14,918 nt of DNA. Source: DASUVJ01 sp036378995 (GTDB taxonomy: Bacteria > Patescibacteriota > Saccharimonadia > Saccharimonadales > Saccharimonadaceae). Below the pieces are notes generated by a model, which searched no databases, was not told where the DNA came from, and saw nothing but the letters and a program-made list of their open reading frames with translations. Shown here piece after piece: positions 1 to 5,819 of the stretch (position 1 is the first letter of the stretch; each line of letters begins with the position of its first letter). Made by a program: the position numbers and the translations under genes. The DNA lies in NCBI GenBank assembly GCA_036378995.1, contig DASUVJ010000036.1, positions 1 to 14,918 of the forward strand. Direction: 5' to 3'.

Positions 1-47
1 TTGCCACCAACATTGATACCGCGCATCAATACAACATATGTGTTCAT
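1..47 (-). CDS. DUF1697 family protein, N-terminal fragment
   Basis: The reverse complement from 47 reads ATG and then encodes MNTYVVLMRGINVGG before leaving the window. The LxRGINVGG stretch is the hallmark N-terminus of DUF1697 proteins, a small conserved bacterial family of unknown biochemical role. Only 15 codons are visible, so the call rests on this one motif. The start is supported by a consensus -10 box (TATAAT at 54-59) exactly six bases upstream, which would put transcription initiation on the A of the ATG. No good Shine-Dalgarno sequence is seen; only a weak AGG lies in the gap. Confidence 0.7.
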   Translation of the reverse strand, partial: MNTYVVLMRGINVGG

Positions 48-53
48 AGACCT

Positions 54-59
54 ATTATA
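54..59 (-). promoter_or_regulatory. -10 box of a leaderless promoter for the DUF1697 gene
   Basis: TATAAT on the minus strand is followed by six bases and then ATG at 47, which predicts a leaderless mRNA. The -35 region is only a run of A, so the call rests on the perfect -10 box and its spacing. Confidence 0.55.
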
Positions 60-100
60 ACCCTGATTTTAAGTAGATTTTTAGGCAGCAAAAAATAGCT

Positions 101-130
101 TTGACATACATGGGGTGTATGGTCTACAAT
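101..130 (+). promoter_or_regulatory. Sigma70-type promoter of the K+ channel gene, leaderless
   Basis: TTGACA at 101-106, an 18-base spacer and TACAAT at 125-130 form a near-consensus promoter. The next six bases lead directly to GTG at 137, the expected +1. This matters for the start call: in-frame TTG/ATG codons at 101, 110 and 119 lie inside the promoter and would not be transcribed. Confidence 0.6.
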
Positions 131-136
131 CGCTCG

Positions 137-796
137 GTGAGTCTACGACAACCATCATGGACATTTGTCCTCCATCCCTTCCCGAAGTTAAAATTCAACA
201 TCTCTTCAGACGTCGGATTAACACTTCTCGCCATCCTGAGCGTCGCGATGGTTGCGTTCGAAATCGTTGCCGAAAGCGGCATCTTTGATTCGGTATATTT
301 ATTAATAATCGACACGTTCATTTCGCTCGTATTCCTTAGCGATTGGATCCGGCGTTTTCGCGAAGCTCCTCAAAAATCCAAATTCGTACGTAAATATTGG
401 TGGGAGCTGCTCGCGGCGATTCCGGTTTACCTAGAGCCGACTGGCATTTTACGTTTTGTTCGCCTAGCAGTGCGTCTTCGTATCCTCTTTAATAAATCCC
501 AATCCTTTATTAAACATGCCTATCCTCTCGAAATTTTCTCTTATTTTGCGCTTATTATGTTTGGCGGCGCAGACTTGTTTCATGCGTTTGAGTACGGCGT
601 CAACGAGAACGTCCAGAGTTTCTTTGACTCAATATGGTGGGCGATGGTTACTATCACTACCGTTGGTTACGGAGATATTGCTCCCGTTACGACTGGCGGC
701 CGGGTCGTCAGTATGCTTCTTATGATGCTCGGTATCGGATTCCTTGGTCTTACGACTGGTGTCGTCGCAAAAGCCATTATTGCGCACAAGGAATAA
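137..796 (+). CDS. Voltage-gated-type potassium channel (6-TM Kv family)
   Basis: The product is a 219-aa integral membrane protein expected to conduct K+ across the cytoplasmic membrane. The selectivity filter TTVGYGD is at residues 174-180, between a pore helix (SIWWAMVTIT) and a glycine-rich S6 helix (about 188-212). Upstream are S1 (about 27-47), S2 (53-71), S3 (86-99) and a short S4-like helix with arginines at 106, 109, 113 and 115, so this is a minimal voltage-sensor plus pore architecture. There is no cytoplasmic RCK or cyclic-nucleotide domain; the protein ends nine residues after S6. I chose GTG 137 because it sits six bases after a TACAAT box; starts at 110 or 119 would add 6-9 residues and have poor ribosome sites. 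The family call is firm; whether it gates by voltage is inferred from the S4 arginines. Confidence 0.88.
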   Translation: MSLRQPSWTFVLHPFPKLKFNISSDVGLTLLAILSVAMVAFEIVAESGIFDSVYLLIIDTFISLVFLSDWIRRFREAPQKSKFVRKYWWELLAAIPVYLEPTGILRFVRLAVRLRILFNKSQSFIKHAYPLEIFSYFALIMFGGADLFHAFEYGVNENVQSFFDSIWWAMVTITTVGYGDIAPVTTGGRVVSMLLMMLGIGFLGLTTGVVAKAIIAHKE

Positions 797-871
797 ACAA
801 AAAATAAAAAGGTAGACGAACCCCTTGTGGGACGGCGCGGTGTTGCTGCGCCGTCCCGGGGTTCATCTACC
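791..871 (-). terminator. Large GC-rich intrinsic terminator of the minus-strand unit
   Basis: An outer arm at 811-824 pairs with 858-871 (13 of 14), and an inner arm GGGACGGCGC at 829-838 pairs perfectly with 848-857. The loop is nine bases, with a 4-base bulge at 825-828. On the minus strand the stem is followed at 810-791 by a U-rich tail (TTTTTATTTTTT), while the plus-strand side has none. It therefore terminates leftward transcription of the GC-rich unit and not the channel gene. The stem is unusually long. Confidence 0.85.
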
Positions 872-1110
872 TGCGACCATCCTGCCTCGGCTGCGGCTCT
901 CCTGAGGTGACCGGGCCATCGCCCGTGCTTGTCGGCCTCAGATGAGCGTCGCCATCCCGAGTTCCGAAGTTGACCGTAGTGTGCGCCGGCGAAGGTGGCG
1001 GGGTGCAGCCGGTCTCGTCGCGCGGGATCGGCTGGGTCGGATCCGTCGAAGAATCCGGACGCTGTGTAGCCATCTCTATCTCAACTCCCAAATCGGAGGG
1101 GTGTGTCTTA
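798..1110 (-). ncRNA. Candidate GC-rich structured RNA, unknown class
   Basis: A roughly 310-base minus-strand transcript is predicted between the promoter at 1117-1145 and the U-tailed hairpin at 791-871. The body is far richer in G+C than its neighbours. Its one open frame (867-1073) shows almost equal GC at codon positions 1, 2 and 3 (hand count about 66, 69 and 70 percent), which is not what GC-rich coding DNA shows. Local hairpins are visible, for example CGGGC-GATG-GCCCG and CGGAT/ATCCG pairs. I checked for tmRNA, RNase P RNA and SRP RNA landmarks and found none intact. A protein of low-complexity composition remains the alternative. Confidence 0.45.
867..1073 (-). CDS. Possible small disordered protein inside the GC-rich unit
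   Basis: ATG at 1073 opens a 68-codon frame ending with TAG at 867-869, inside the arm of the terminator hairpin. The product would be Pro/Thr/Asp/Arg/Gly-rich with almost no hydrophobic residues, one Cys, no predicted membrane segment and no family I recognise. A GGGAG lies 11 bases before the ATG, a long spacing. Codon-position GC is flat, unlike the GC-rich gene at 5563-5811, which argues against coding. I list it because the promoter and terminator show the region is transcribed; non-coding RNA is my first reading. Confidence 0.3.
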   Translation of the reverse strand: MATQRPDSSTDPTQPIPRDETGCTPPPSPAHTTVNFGTRDGDAHLRPTSTGDGPVTSGEPQPRQDGRR

Positions 1111-1116
1111 ATATAT

Positions 1117-1145
1117 ATTTTAAAATACTTTTATAACTAATGCAA
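1117..1145 (-). promoter_or_regulatory. Promoter of the GC-rich minus-strand unit
   Basis: On the minus strand TTGCAT (1140-1145), a 17-base spacer and TAAAAT (1117-1122) form a good sigma70-like promoter, with the start predicted near 1110. It lies in a short AT-rich gap just downstream of the two-helix membrane protein gene. Confidence 0.6.
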
Positions 1146-1154
1146 CCTGGAGAA

Positions 1155-1349
1155 TCAGTACAGAATAGATTGCACCAATTTACCAATCCCCGGAAGCGCC
1201 AGCCAAACGATCCCAAGCAACCCAAAAATCATGATTACAAAAATAACTCTGTCGGTTTTAGACATATTCTCTCGACGAAAATACGACGGCAGCCTCGTAC
1301 CAATAAGAATGACAACCAGCAGTAAAAGCAATGATCCCTGAAGATCCAT
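1155..1349 (-). CDS. Small two-helix membrane protein, unknown function
   Basis: The 64-aa product has a hydrophobic N-terminal helix (LLLLLVVILIG, about residues 7-18), a basic loop (RRENMSKTDR, about 25-34) and a second helix (about 35-55). The loop charge suggests both termini face outward and the loop is cytoplasmic. ATG 1349 lies eight bases after the stop of the large beta-helix gene. The ribosome site TAGGA overlaps that stop codon, so the two genes are probably cotranscribed and translationally coupled. I do not recognise the family. Its position suggests a partner or membrane anchor for the exported protein, but that is inference. Confidence 0.65.
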   Translation of the reverse strand: MDLQGSLLLLLVVILIGTRLPSYFRRENMSKTDRVIFVIMIFGLLGIVWLALPGIGKLVQSILY

Positions 1350-1357
1350 CGAGCGTC

Positions 1358-3901
1358 CTAAATCTCGTCGCCTACTTTAAAGTCATCGAGATAAAGCGTA
1401 TTGCCCGTGCTGCCAGAGTTACTGTAAAGCTCCAAAAATACCTTTGCCGTTCCTGCCGGCGCGCTAACGCTTGCCGTAGCCTGCTGCCAGCTCGTCGAAA
1501 GGCTTGCGAGCGGAACAAGATCTGTCTGCAGCAGCGTCCCGCCACCATCACGCCAGCGCACCCTAAGTGTTGCATTAGTAATAGTGCCCGAGCCCTGCTT
1601 TGCCCAGAAACTCACGGTTTTTGATCCTGCAATTGCATCAAAACCTGGGTAGTTATTCAATTCAAGCGCCCAGCCACCGCCACCCGTCACGGTAACCTGA
1701 AGACTATTACTGCCACTATGCGCCTCTAGCGAGGACCTGGCAATGCTTGCGGAATACCATCCCGACCATTTGCCTGTCGAGCCTTCGATTGTGGCAGTAT
1801 CGGTGTCGAGGGCGTTTTCTACTGGCGGAGGTGAAGTTGCGCCGGCAAATGTGCTGCCCGCGTCTTGACTAAACGGAGCTGTTTTCCATTCGTTATAGTA
1901 GATCTTCTCTCCGTAACCCTTAGCAAAACGCCAGTCGCCAAAGTAGGCGTTATTGAAGAATTTGTTATTAGCACCGAACATAATCTTGTTTTGAATCGTC
2001 GCGATGTTGTAGGCCGCAGGCGCCCAAGGAATATTATTGTCGCCGGTTGCAAATAACGCATGCACACCACAATATGTCCCGGCGCACGGCACCACCGAGT
2101 CATCAAAACGGAATTCGTTATTAAAGACTTGGACATTTTGCGAACTCCAACGGCAATCGGTTGTGTACGGCGCGCTGCCGACGTTCGTGTAACACGGATG
2201 GGTACTATTGATTGGGTTAGGGTAAGTATAGTTGTACGGCGACGGAATAATAACAGGTGAGACAAACGGCGTGCAGTACGTTTTGCTCGTGTTGCCGTTA
2301 GAGTTACAGAAGCGGTTGGAGTTTTCGAAGATAGAAATACCAGAGAAGTTATCTTCCAGCAGGTTGTTCTTTATTTGCAGATTCGTACTGCCGCTGACGG
2401 CCGAAGGCAACCGGCTATCACCACCAGACTCGGATATATAAATGGCCGGTGCTGGTGAACCCTGGTTACTATTACCCGTTGCCCATGCGTTTCGTTTTAT
2501 AACATTGCGGCTGATTGTCGCGTTATAACTGATCTCGTACCAAATACCCTCGCCCGAGTTATGTTCGATCCAGTTGCTATCGAATAAAAAGTCCGTGTCA
2601 TTCGTATCCGCCCATAAGCCAGTGCTCAGGTTATCATGAACATAGTTATTCGTAACACGGGCACCCAGAACATCCCAAAACTTACCGCCGCCAGTACAGC
2701 CACAGCCGACCTCACGCGACTCCCAGTCATCTTGGTTATTACCGCTTATCTCGTTATTACGCAGGGTAATATCTTTTATCGCGAAGTCACCCTCTACCTG
2801 CGGTTTATACATACTAAAGCCGTATTGACCGTTATCCTTCAAACAACTGTACTGAACGGTGTTCTCGCTTCCGATAAATACTGCCGCACCGTCGTTATGG
2901 TGCGCGTACAGATATTCCATTAGCCAGCCCGTACCGGAATCGTGGTTAATGACGCCTTCATTATTGTTGTCCAGGCCGCGTCCAAAGTTGCGAATCTCTA
3001 GATAAGCGATACGCACATTACTAGCCGAGCCACTAAACGCATATTTATTAAAGTTTTTGCCGTCTAAGATCGCGCCAGGTGCACCAATGAAAGTACTGTT
3101 ATTTCCCGGTACAATCTGTGCAAACTCGCCCGTACCCAGTGTATGCTCACCAGGTGCAAACCAATACGTGGTGTTAGGCTGGCTAAAATCAAAGCCAAGG
3201 TTGTTGCCTGCCGGCACCGTAACGGCACCCGCAGGAGCGGCAGATGGGCCACCGTTCCACGCGTTACTCGAACATACCTGCATCGAGACAGGGAGCGTCT
3301 CCCACCAGCCGCCAGCAGTACGTACCGGCGCAGGATCGCCACCGTTATTGTTTCCACCGCCAGATGATGTTCCACCTCCTGTTGCCGGGTTGGTAGTGGC
3401 ACCCGTGGCACTACCAACCGTCACCCCACCGCGTCTGCTTCGCTGTGATTCAAACGAAACACTTTGTTGAATGATCTGCTCAGATTCCTCATTCGTCGGC
3501 GTTACGGCAGGGTTCTCGCCTGCTGCAATAGTAAAGGTAAACAACTTTGTCTTAAACGATTTACCATCAAAATCATAAACAACTGCCTGGAGAGTATGCT
3601 CGCCCGGCTCCAGCTGCGATATTGTTATCGAGACTTTATACGGAGGTTCGATCGTTTTGGTAACGACTTTTCCATCTAGCAGATACTCTACTCGTTTTAT
3701 ACGAGAAGCGTCCTCAAAACCAAGTGACAATTCGATGAAGCCGCGCTCTTTGGCTTGCTCCATACTGGCCTCGGGAATGTTAAGCGTTACGCTCTGAGAA
3801 GAGACCGGCTGCTCTTTTGCAGAAGGCATCAATAAGAATACGATCCAACCCACCAGTGCCAAAACACTGGCTACGAGAATAGCTATCCCTGCTTTCTTCA
3901 T
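1358..3901 (-). CDS. Exported, membrane-anchored right-handed beta-helix protein with Ig-like and CBM-like domains
   Basis: The product is an 847-aa surface protein. Residues 1-25 form an N-terminal signal or anchor helix (MKKAGIAILVASVLALVGW). Residues about 58-126 form an Ig-like domain (VEYLLDGKVV, PPYKVSI, GEHTLQAVVYD). Residues about 160-190 are a Gly/Asn/Thr linker. Residues about 230-670 carry repeated short strands with Asn ladders (VTNNYVHDN, LLEDNFSGISI), typical of right-handed parallel beta-helices as in pectate-lyase-like proteins. Residues about 700-845 resemble a CBM4/9-type jelly roll (SLEAHSGSNSLQVT, VSFWAKQ, LYLDDFKV). The exported part has ten cysteines, including CGC at 400-402. 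I chose ATG 3901, preceded by GGAGGGG, over an upstream in-frame ATG at 3940 that would lie beyond the -10 box. Polysaccharide binding or cleavage, perhaps at the host surface, is inferred; no catalytic residues are identified. Confidence 0.8.
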   Translation of the reverse strand: MKKAGIAILVASVLALVGWIVFLLMPSAKEQPVSSQSVTLNIPEASMEQAKERGFIELSLGFEDASRIKRVEYLLDGKVVTKTIEPPYKVSITISQLEPGEHTLQAVVYDFDGKSFKTKLFTFTIAAGENPAVTPTNEESEQIIQQSVSFESQRSRRGGVTVGSATGATTNPATGGGTSSGGGNNNGGDPAPVRTAGGWWETLPVSMQVCSSNAWNGGPSAAPAGAVTVPAGNNLGFDFSQPNTTYWFAPGEHTLGTGEFAQIVPGNNSTFIGAPGAILDGKNFNKYAFSGSASNVRIAYLEIRNFGRGLDNNNEGVINHDSGTGWLMEYLYAHHNDGAAVFIGSENTVQYSCLKDNGQYGFSMYKPQVEGDFAIKDITLRNNEISGNNQDDWESREVGCGCTGGGKFWDVLGARVTNNYVHDNLSTGLWADTNDTDFLFDSNWIEHNSGEGIWYEISYNATISRNVIKRNAWATGNSNQGSPAPAIYISESGGDSRLPSAVSGSTNLQIKNNLLEDNFSGISIFENSNRFCNSNGNTSKTYCTPFVSPVIIPSPYNYTYPNPINSTHPCYTNVGSAPYTTDCRWSSQNVQVFNNEFRFDDSVVPCAGTYCGVHALFATGDNNIPWAPAAYNIATIQNKIMFGANNKFFNNAYFGDWRFAKGYGEKIYYNEWKTAPFSQDAGSTFAGATSPPPVENALDTDTATIEGSTGKWSGWYSASIARSSLEAHSGSNSLQVTVTGGGGWALELNNYPGFDAIAGSKTVSFWAKQGSGTITNATLRVRWRDGGGTLLQTDLVPLASLSTSWQQATASVSAPAGTAKVFLELYSNSGSTGNTLYLDDFKVGDEI

Positions 3902-3930
3902 CACCCCTCCAGGATCAAACTCTTTTCTAT

Positions 3931-3939
3931 AGAATACCA
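3931..3939 (-). promoter_or_regulatory. Extended -10 promoter of the beta-helix gene
   Basis: The minus strand reads TGGTATTCT, an extended -10 element (TG-N-TATTCT). It predicts a start near 3924-3925 and a leader of about 23 bases containing the GGAGG ribosome site. No clear -35 is seen. Confidence 0.45.
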
Positions 3940-3975
3940 CAAAATAGCGTGAGCGTTTTTACTTTACAGGCAAAG

Positions 3976-4008
3976 AAAAACTCCCAGATCAATAATCTGA
4001 GAGTTTTT
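3976..4008 (-). terminator. Intrinsic terminator after tRNA-Gln
   Basis: A 14-bp stem (arms 3976-3989 and 3995-4008) with a 5-base loop ends in TTTTT on the minus strand. The single non-Watson-Crick position is G-U on the minus-strand RNA but C-A on the plus-strand RNA, which fixes its direction to the tRNA transcript. It lies three bases past the tRNA 3' end. Confidence 0.8.
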
Positions 4009-4011
4009 CCA

Positions 4012-4086
4012 TGGCTGGGATGGAGGGATTCGAACCCCCGAATGCTGGAACCAGAACCCAGTGCCTTACCACTTGGCGACATCCCA
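4012..4086 (-). tRNA. tRNA-Gln, anticodon CUG
   Basis: A complete 75-base cloverleaf: acceptor TGGGATG/CATCCCA, D-arm GCCAAGTGGTAAGGC, and anticodon stem CTGGG/TCCAG with loop TTCTGGT giving anticodon CTG. The variable loop has 5 bases, and a T-arm with TTCGAAT loop, discriminator G and encoded CCA follow. It decodes CAG. The UG start of the acceptor stem resembles other bacterial tRNA-Gln genes. It has its own promoter (4099-4127) and terminator (3976-4008). Confidence 0.95.
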
Positions 4087-4098
4087 TCGGCAGTTGAA

Positions 4099-4127
4099 AT
4101 TGTACCACTTATTACGTTTGAACTCAA
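4099..4127 (-). promoter_or_regulatory. Promoter of tRNA-Gln
   Basis: On the minus strand TTGAGT (4122-4127), a 17-base spacer and TACAAT (4099-4104) are present with an upstream TG-G making an extended -10. The start would fall about six bases before the mature tRNA. The -35 box overlaps the stop codon of the upstream membrane protein gene. Confidence 0.7.
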
Positions 4128-4600
4128 GCAGTTTTACGACTGCGATAGACCAGGACGGTCATAAATGTAGTGCCCACACCCAGAGCAAGTGCCAATAGCA
4201 GCACAATCCAGTCATTTGCAATTGGAAGCGTTGCTCCAAAGTAGCCCTGGTTCAACACCATGCTTGATGCTGCCGCCTGCCATAAGGCAATGACAAGCCA
4301 CACACTTGCCGTGAACCAGCCGCACACTATTGATACCGCTCGTACAAGAGGCGTTACCTTCATATTCAGAAGAAACGGCAACGAGAAGACTTCGCAGACG
4401 ACAATTGCCGCCGCTAGGATATGCGCAGCACTAGAACCGCCAGCCTCCCAGAGTTTATCGATTACACCCGGAAACTCCTCGTACTTAAACAATTGCGCCA
4501 CGGCCATCAGTGTTACCCAACCGGCAACAGCCATGCCGAGCACACGTATTTTAAGAGATAAATCGTGATGAATACTAAGACGCTGAAGAAACGTTTTCAT
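4124..4600 (-). CDS. Four-helix membrane protein, DoxX/MauE-like
   Basis: The 158-aa product has four predicted membrane helices at about residues 20-38, 58-78, 86-108 and 130-151. The segment AQLFKYEEFP after helix 1 and the overall layout resemble DoxX/MauE-type membrane proteins, several of which work in redox or disulfide chemistry. Only two cysteines (69 and 93) are present, inside helices and not as a CxxC pair, so a redox role is not shown. ATG 4600 follows a TATACT box by six bases with no usable ribosome site, so the mRNA is probably leaderless. The gene is monocistronic or reads toward tRNA-Gln. The family call is tentative; the topology is clear. Confidence 0.6.
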   Translation of the reverse strand: MKTFLQRLSIHHDLSLKIRVLGMAVAGWVTLMAVAQLFKYEEFPGVIDKLWEAGGSSAAHILAAAIVVCEVFSLPFLLNMKVTPLVRAVSIVCGWFTASVWLVIALWQAAASSMVLNQGYFGATLPIANDWIVLLLALALGVGTTFMTVLVYRSRKTA

Positions 4601-4606
4601 GCCTGT

Positions 4607-4612
4607 AGTATA
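4607..4612 (-). promoter_or_regulatory. -10 box of a leaderless promoter for the four-helix membrane protein
   Basis: TATACT on the minus strand is followed by exactly six bases and then ATG at 4600. TTTTCT lies 17 bases upstream as a weak -35. Confidence 0.5.
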
Positions 4613-4691
4613 CGCTAATCTGCAAAGAGAGAAAACTGTTGTGTTTTTTGTTATTTCGCTTGCGCTTTTCTATAGGGTCACGTATTCTACT

Positions 4692-4805
4692 AACCAGCGA
4701 AGGTTACAAAAACAAACACAAACTCCAAAATATGTTGTGACTGATCGCTCTACGATACACCACCACAACTTAAAATGTCCTGGAAATTCCAGGACATTTT
4801 ATTTT
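4692..4805 (+). ncRNA. Candidate small RNA in the trmD-downstream gap
   Basis: The 214-base gap between the membrane protein and trmD has no credible gene. On the plus strand a weak promoter (TTGCGC, 17-base spacer, TATTCT) is followed by a TAACC/GGTTA hairpin and then a GTTGTG/CACAAC pairing enclosing ATCG-CTCTA-CGAT. The stretch ends in a strong U-tailed terminator at 4772-4805. The order promoter, hairpins, terminator suggests a transcript of about 110 bases. Nothing identifies its class, and it would run antisense into the 3' end of trmD if termination failed. Confidence 0.25.
4772..4805. terminator. Bidirectional intrinsic terminator
   Basis: A perfect 13-bp stem (4772-4784 with 4788-4800) has a three-base loop. 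The plus strand continues TTTTATTTT, a good U-tract. The minus strand has only TTTTAA, but the hairpin lies 15 bases past the trmD stop and likely ends that transcript too. Confidence 0.75.
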
Positions 4806-4814
4806 AACAGAAGT

Positions 4815-5468
4815 TTATTCCGCCTTAAATGAATTCTCTTCACGCCATTTATCAATCATGGCATGATTGCCGCTTAACAGTACATCAGGCACCTTCATAC
4901 CCCGGAACTCCTCGGGACGGGTATATTGAGGAAACTCTAACGTTTCCCCGTCACTAAAGCTTTCGATTTCAGCGCTCTTCTCACCGCCAAGGACACCAGG
5001 AATCAGACGAACGATACTATCGGTAATAGTCATGGCCGGCAGCTCTCCTCCCGTAAGCACATAATCGCCTACGCTTACCTGGTCGTCTGCAAGCGTTACG
5101 ATGCGCTCATCATAGCCCTCATAGCGCCCGCAGATAAAGATAACGCCGCGATCGTCTTCCGCCCACTCAGCAGCCATAGCCTGCTTCCAGCGCGCCCCGC
5201 GCGGCGTCATAAGTGCTACGCGTGCTGTCGGGTCGTTCTCCTTAGCTTTCTCGACGGCTGCAAATAGCGGCTCTGGTTTAAGGAGCATGCCATCCCCGCC
5301 TCCGTACGGCGTATCGTCTACCTGACGGCGCGGACCAAGCCCAAATTCGCGGAGATTAATGAGCTCAAAGCAAACAGCGCCTTCTTTTTGCGCCTTCCAC
5401 ATCATCGAGCTGTTAAAAACGCCTTCGAACATCTCGGGAAACAGTGTTATGACTTGGATTTTTTTCAT
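4815..5468 (-). CDS. trmD: tRNA (guanine-N1-)-methyltransferase
   Basis: TrmD is a SPOUT methyltransferase that makes m1G37 in tRNAs, using SAM, to prevent frameshifting. The 217-aa protein begins MKKIQVITLFPEMF and has DDTPYGGGDGM at 51-61, ICGRYEGYDER at 112-122, the knot segment DYVLTGGELPAM at 135-146, and PQYTRPEEF at 180-188. ATG 5468 replaces a longer frame that would start inside the promoter. It ends soon after the SGNHAMIDKWR stretch, so the C-terminal tail found in the roughly 250-aa enterobacterial enzymes is absent. Glu stands where the catalytic Asp169 of H. influenzae TrmD is expected (AEIESF versus AEEDSF, recalled alignment). It is separated from khpA and rpsP by two plus-strand genes. 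The mRNA is predicted leaderless or nearly so. Confidence 0.96.
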   Translation of the reverse strand: MKKIQVITLFPEMFEGVFNSSMMWKAQKEGAVCFELINLREFGLGPRRQVDDTPYGGGDGMLLKPEPLFAAVEKAKENDPTARVALMTPRGARWKQAMAAEWAEDDRGVIFICGRYEGYDERIVTLADDQVSVGDYVLTGGELPAMTITDSIVRLIPGVLGGEKSAEIESFSDGETLEFPQYTRPEEFRGMKVPDVLLSGNHAMIDKWREENSFKAE

Positions 5469-5475
5469 TAGATAT

Positions 5476-5504
5476 AGTGTACCACCTCTGATAAATATTG
5501 ACAA
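5476..5504 (-). promoter_or_regulatory. trmD promoter, near-leaderless
   Basis: On the minus strand TTGTCA (5499-5504), a 17-base spacer and TACACT (5476-5481) with TG-G before it form a strong extended promoter. The trmD ATG follows seven bases after the -10 box. Its -35 overlaps the -35 of the opposite promoter. Confidence 0.7.
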
Positions 5505-5526
5505 GTAAGCATAAATTTGTTATAAT
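5498..5526 (+). promoter_or_regulatory. Perfect-consensus sigma70 promoter of the GC-rich small gene
   Basis: TTGACA (5498-5503), a 17-base spacer and TATAAT (5521-5526) match the consensus exactly. The start is predicted near 5532-5533, giving a leader of about 30 bases with GGGAGG before ATG 5563. Confidence 0.85.
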
Positions 5527-5562
5527 TGTAAATGACACTTGTCAGCGACCCGGGAGGCAGCA

Positions 5563-5811
5563 ATGCCCGCACGTTCAAACGACGAAGTACGAACCCGCAT
5601 GGCCCACATCCGTGCGATCGCCGCCGCAGGAGCCCCGACGGATCCGTCCAGGACCGACCGCTACAACGCGGCCGTTCGTATCTCCGAGAGGTACGACGAG
5701 GCCATGGGCGCCGGATGCTTCAAGAAGGCGCGCCTGCTGGGCAAGCTCTTCGGCCCGGTCGACAGCTTCTACGAGATGTTCCCCGACGAGGACCCCACAG
5801 CCAACAAGTGA
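5563..5811 (+). CDS. GC-rich small protein, unknown function
   Basis: The product has 82 aa and no family I recognise. It is mostly charged and helical in look (DRYNAAVRISERYDEAM, CFKKARLLGKLFG), ends in an acidic stretch (FPDEDP), has one Cys and lacks a signal or membrane segment, so it is likely cytoplasmic. ATG 5563 has GGGAGG five bases upstream and follows a perfect-consensus promoter, implying strong expression. Codon use is clearly coding but unlike the neighbours: GC at position 3 is about 83 percent against about 52 percent at position 2 (hand count). That points to recent acquisition from a GC-rich donor or special codon selection. The in-frame upstream codon at 5539 precedes the ribosome site and was not used. 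Confidence 0.75.
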   Translation: MPARSNDEVRTRMAHIRAIAAAGAPTDPSRTDRYNAAVRISERYDEAMGAGCFKKARLLGKLFGPVDSFYEMFPDEDPTANK

Positions 5812-5819
5812 CCGCCCCA

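Noticed and set aside
798..1110. tmRNA, RNase P RNA or SRP RNA identity for the GC-rich unit
   Set aside because: Partial resemblances exist (GGATTC..CGACGG, GATGGCCC, CGCAGCC), but the tmRNA CCA end and T-arm, the RNase P ACAGAA and GAGGAAAG motifs and the SRP GGAA tetraloop are all missing.
1819..2265. Minus-strand alternate-frame ORF inside the beta-helix gene
   Set aside because: It is a frame-shifted shadow rich in Arg/Thr/Leu with no ribosome site.
3927..4127. Open frames over the tRNA-Gln region on both strands
   Set aside because: They run through a complete tRNA cloverleaf and its terminator and have no protein features.
4599..4832. Plus-strand 77-codon frame in the trmD-downstream gap
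   Set aside because: It starts within the promoter of the opposite gene, runs through the terminator hairpin and overlaps the trmD end; the composition is not protein-like.
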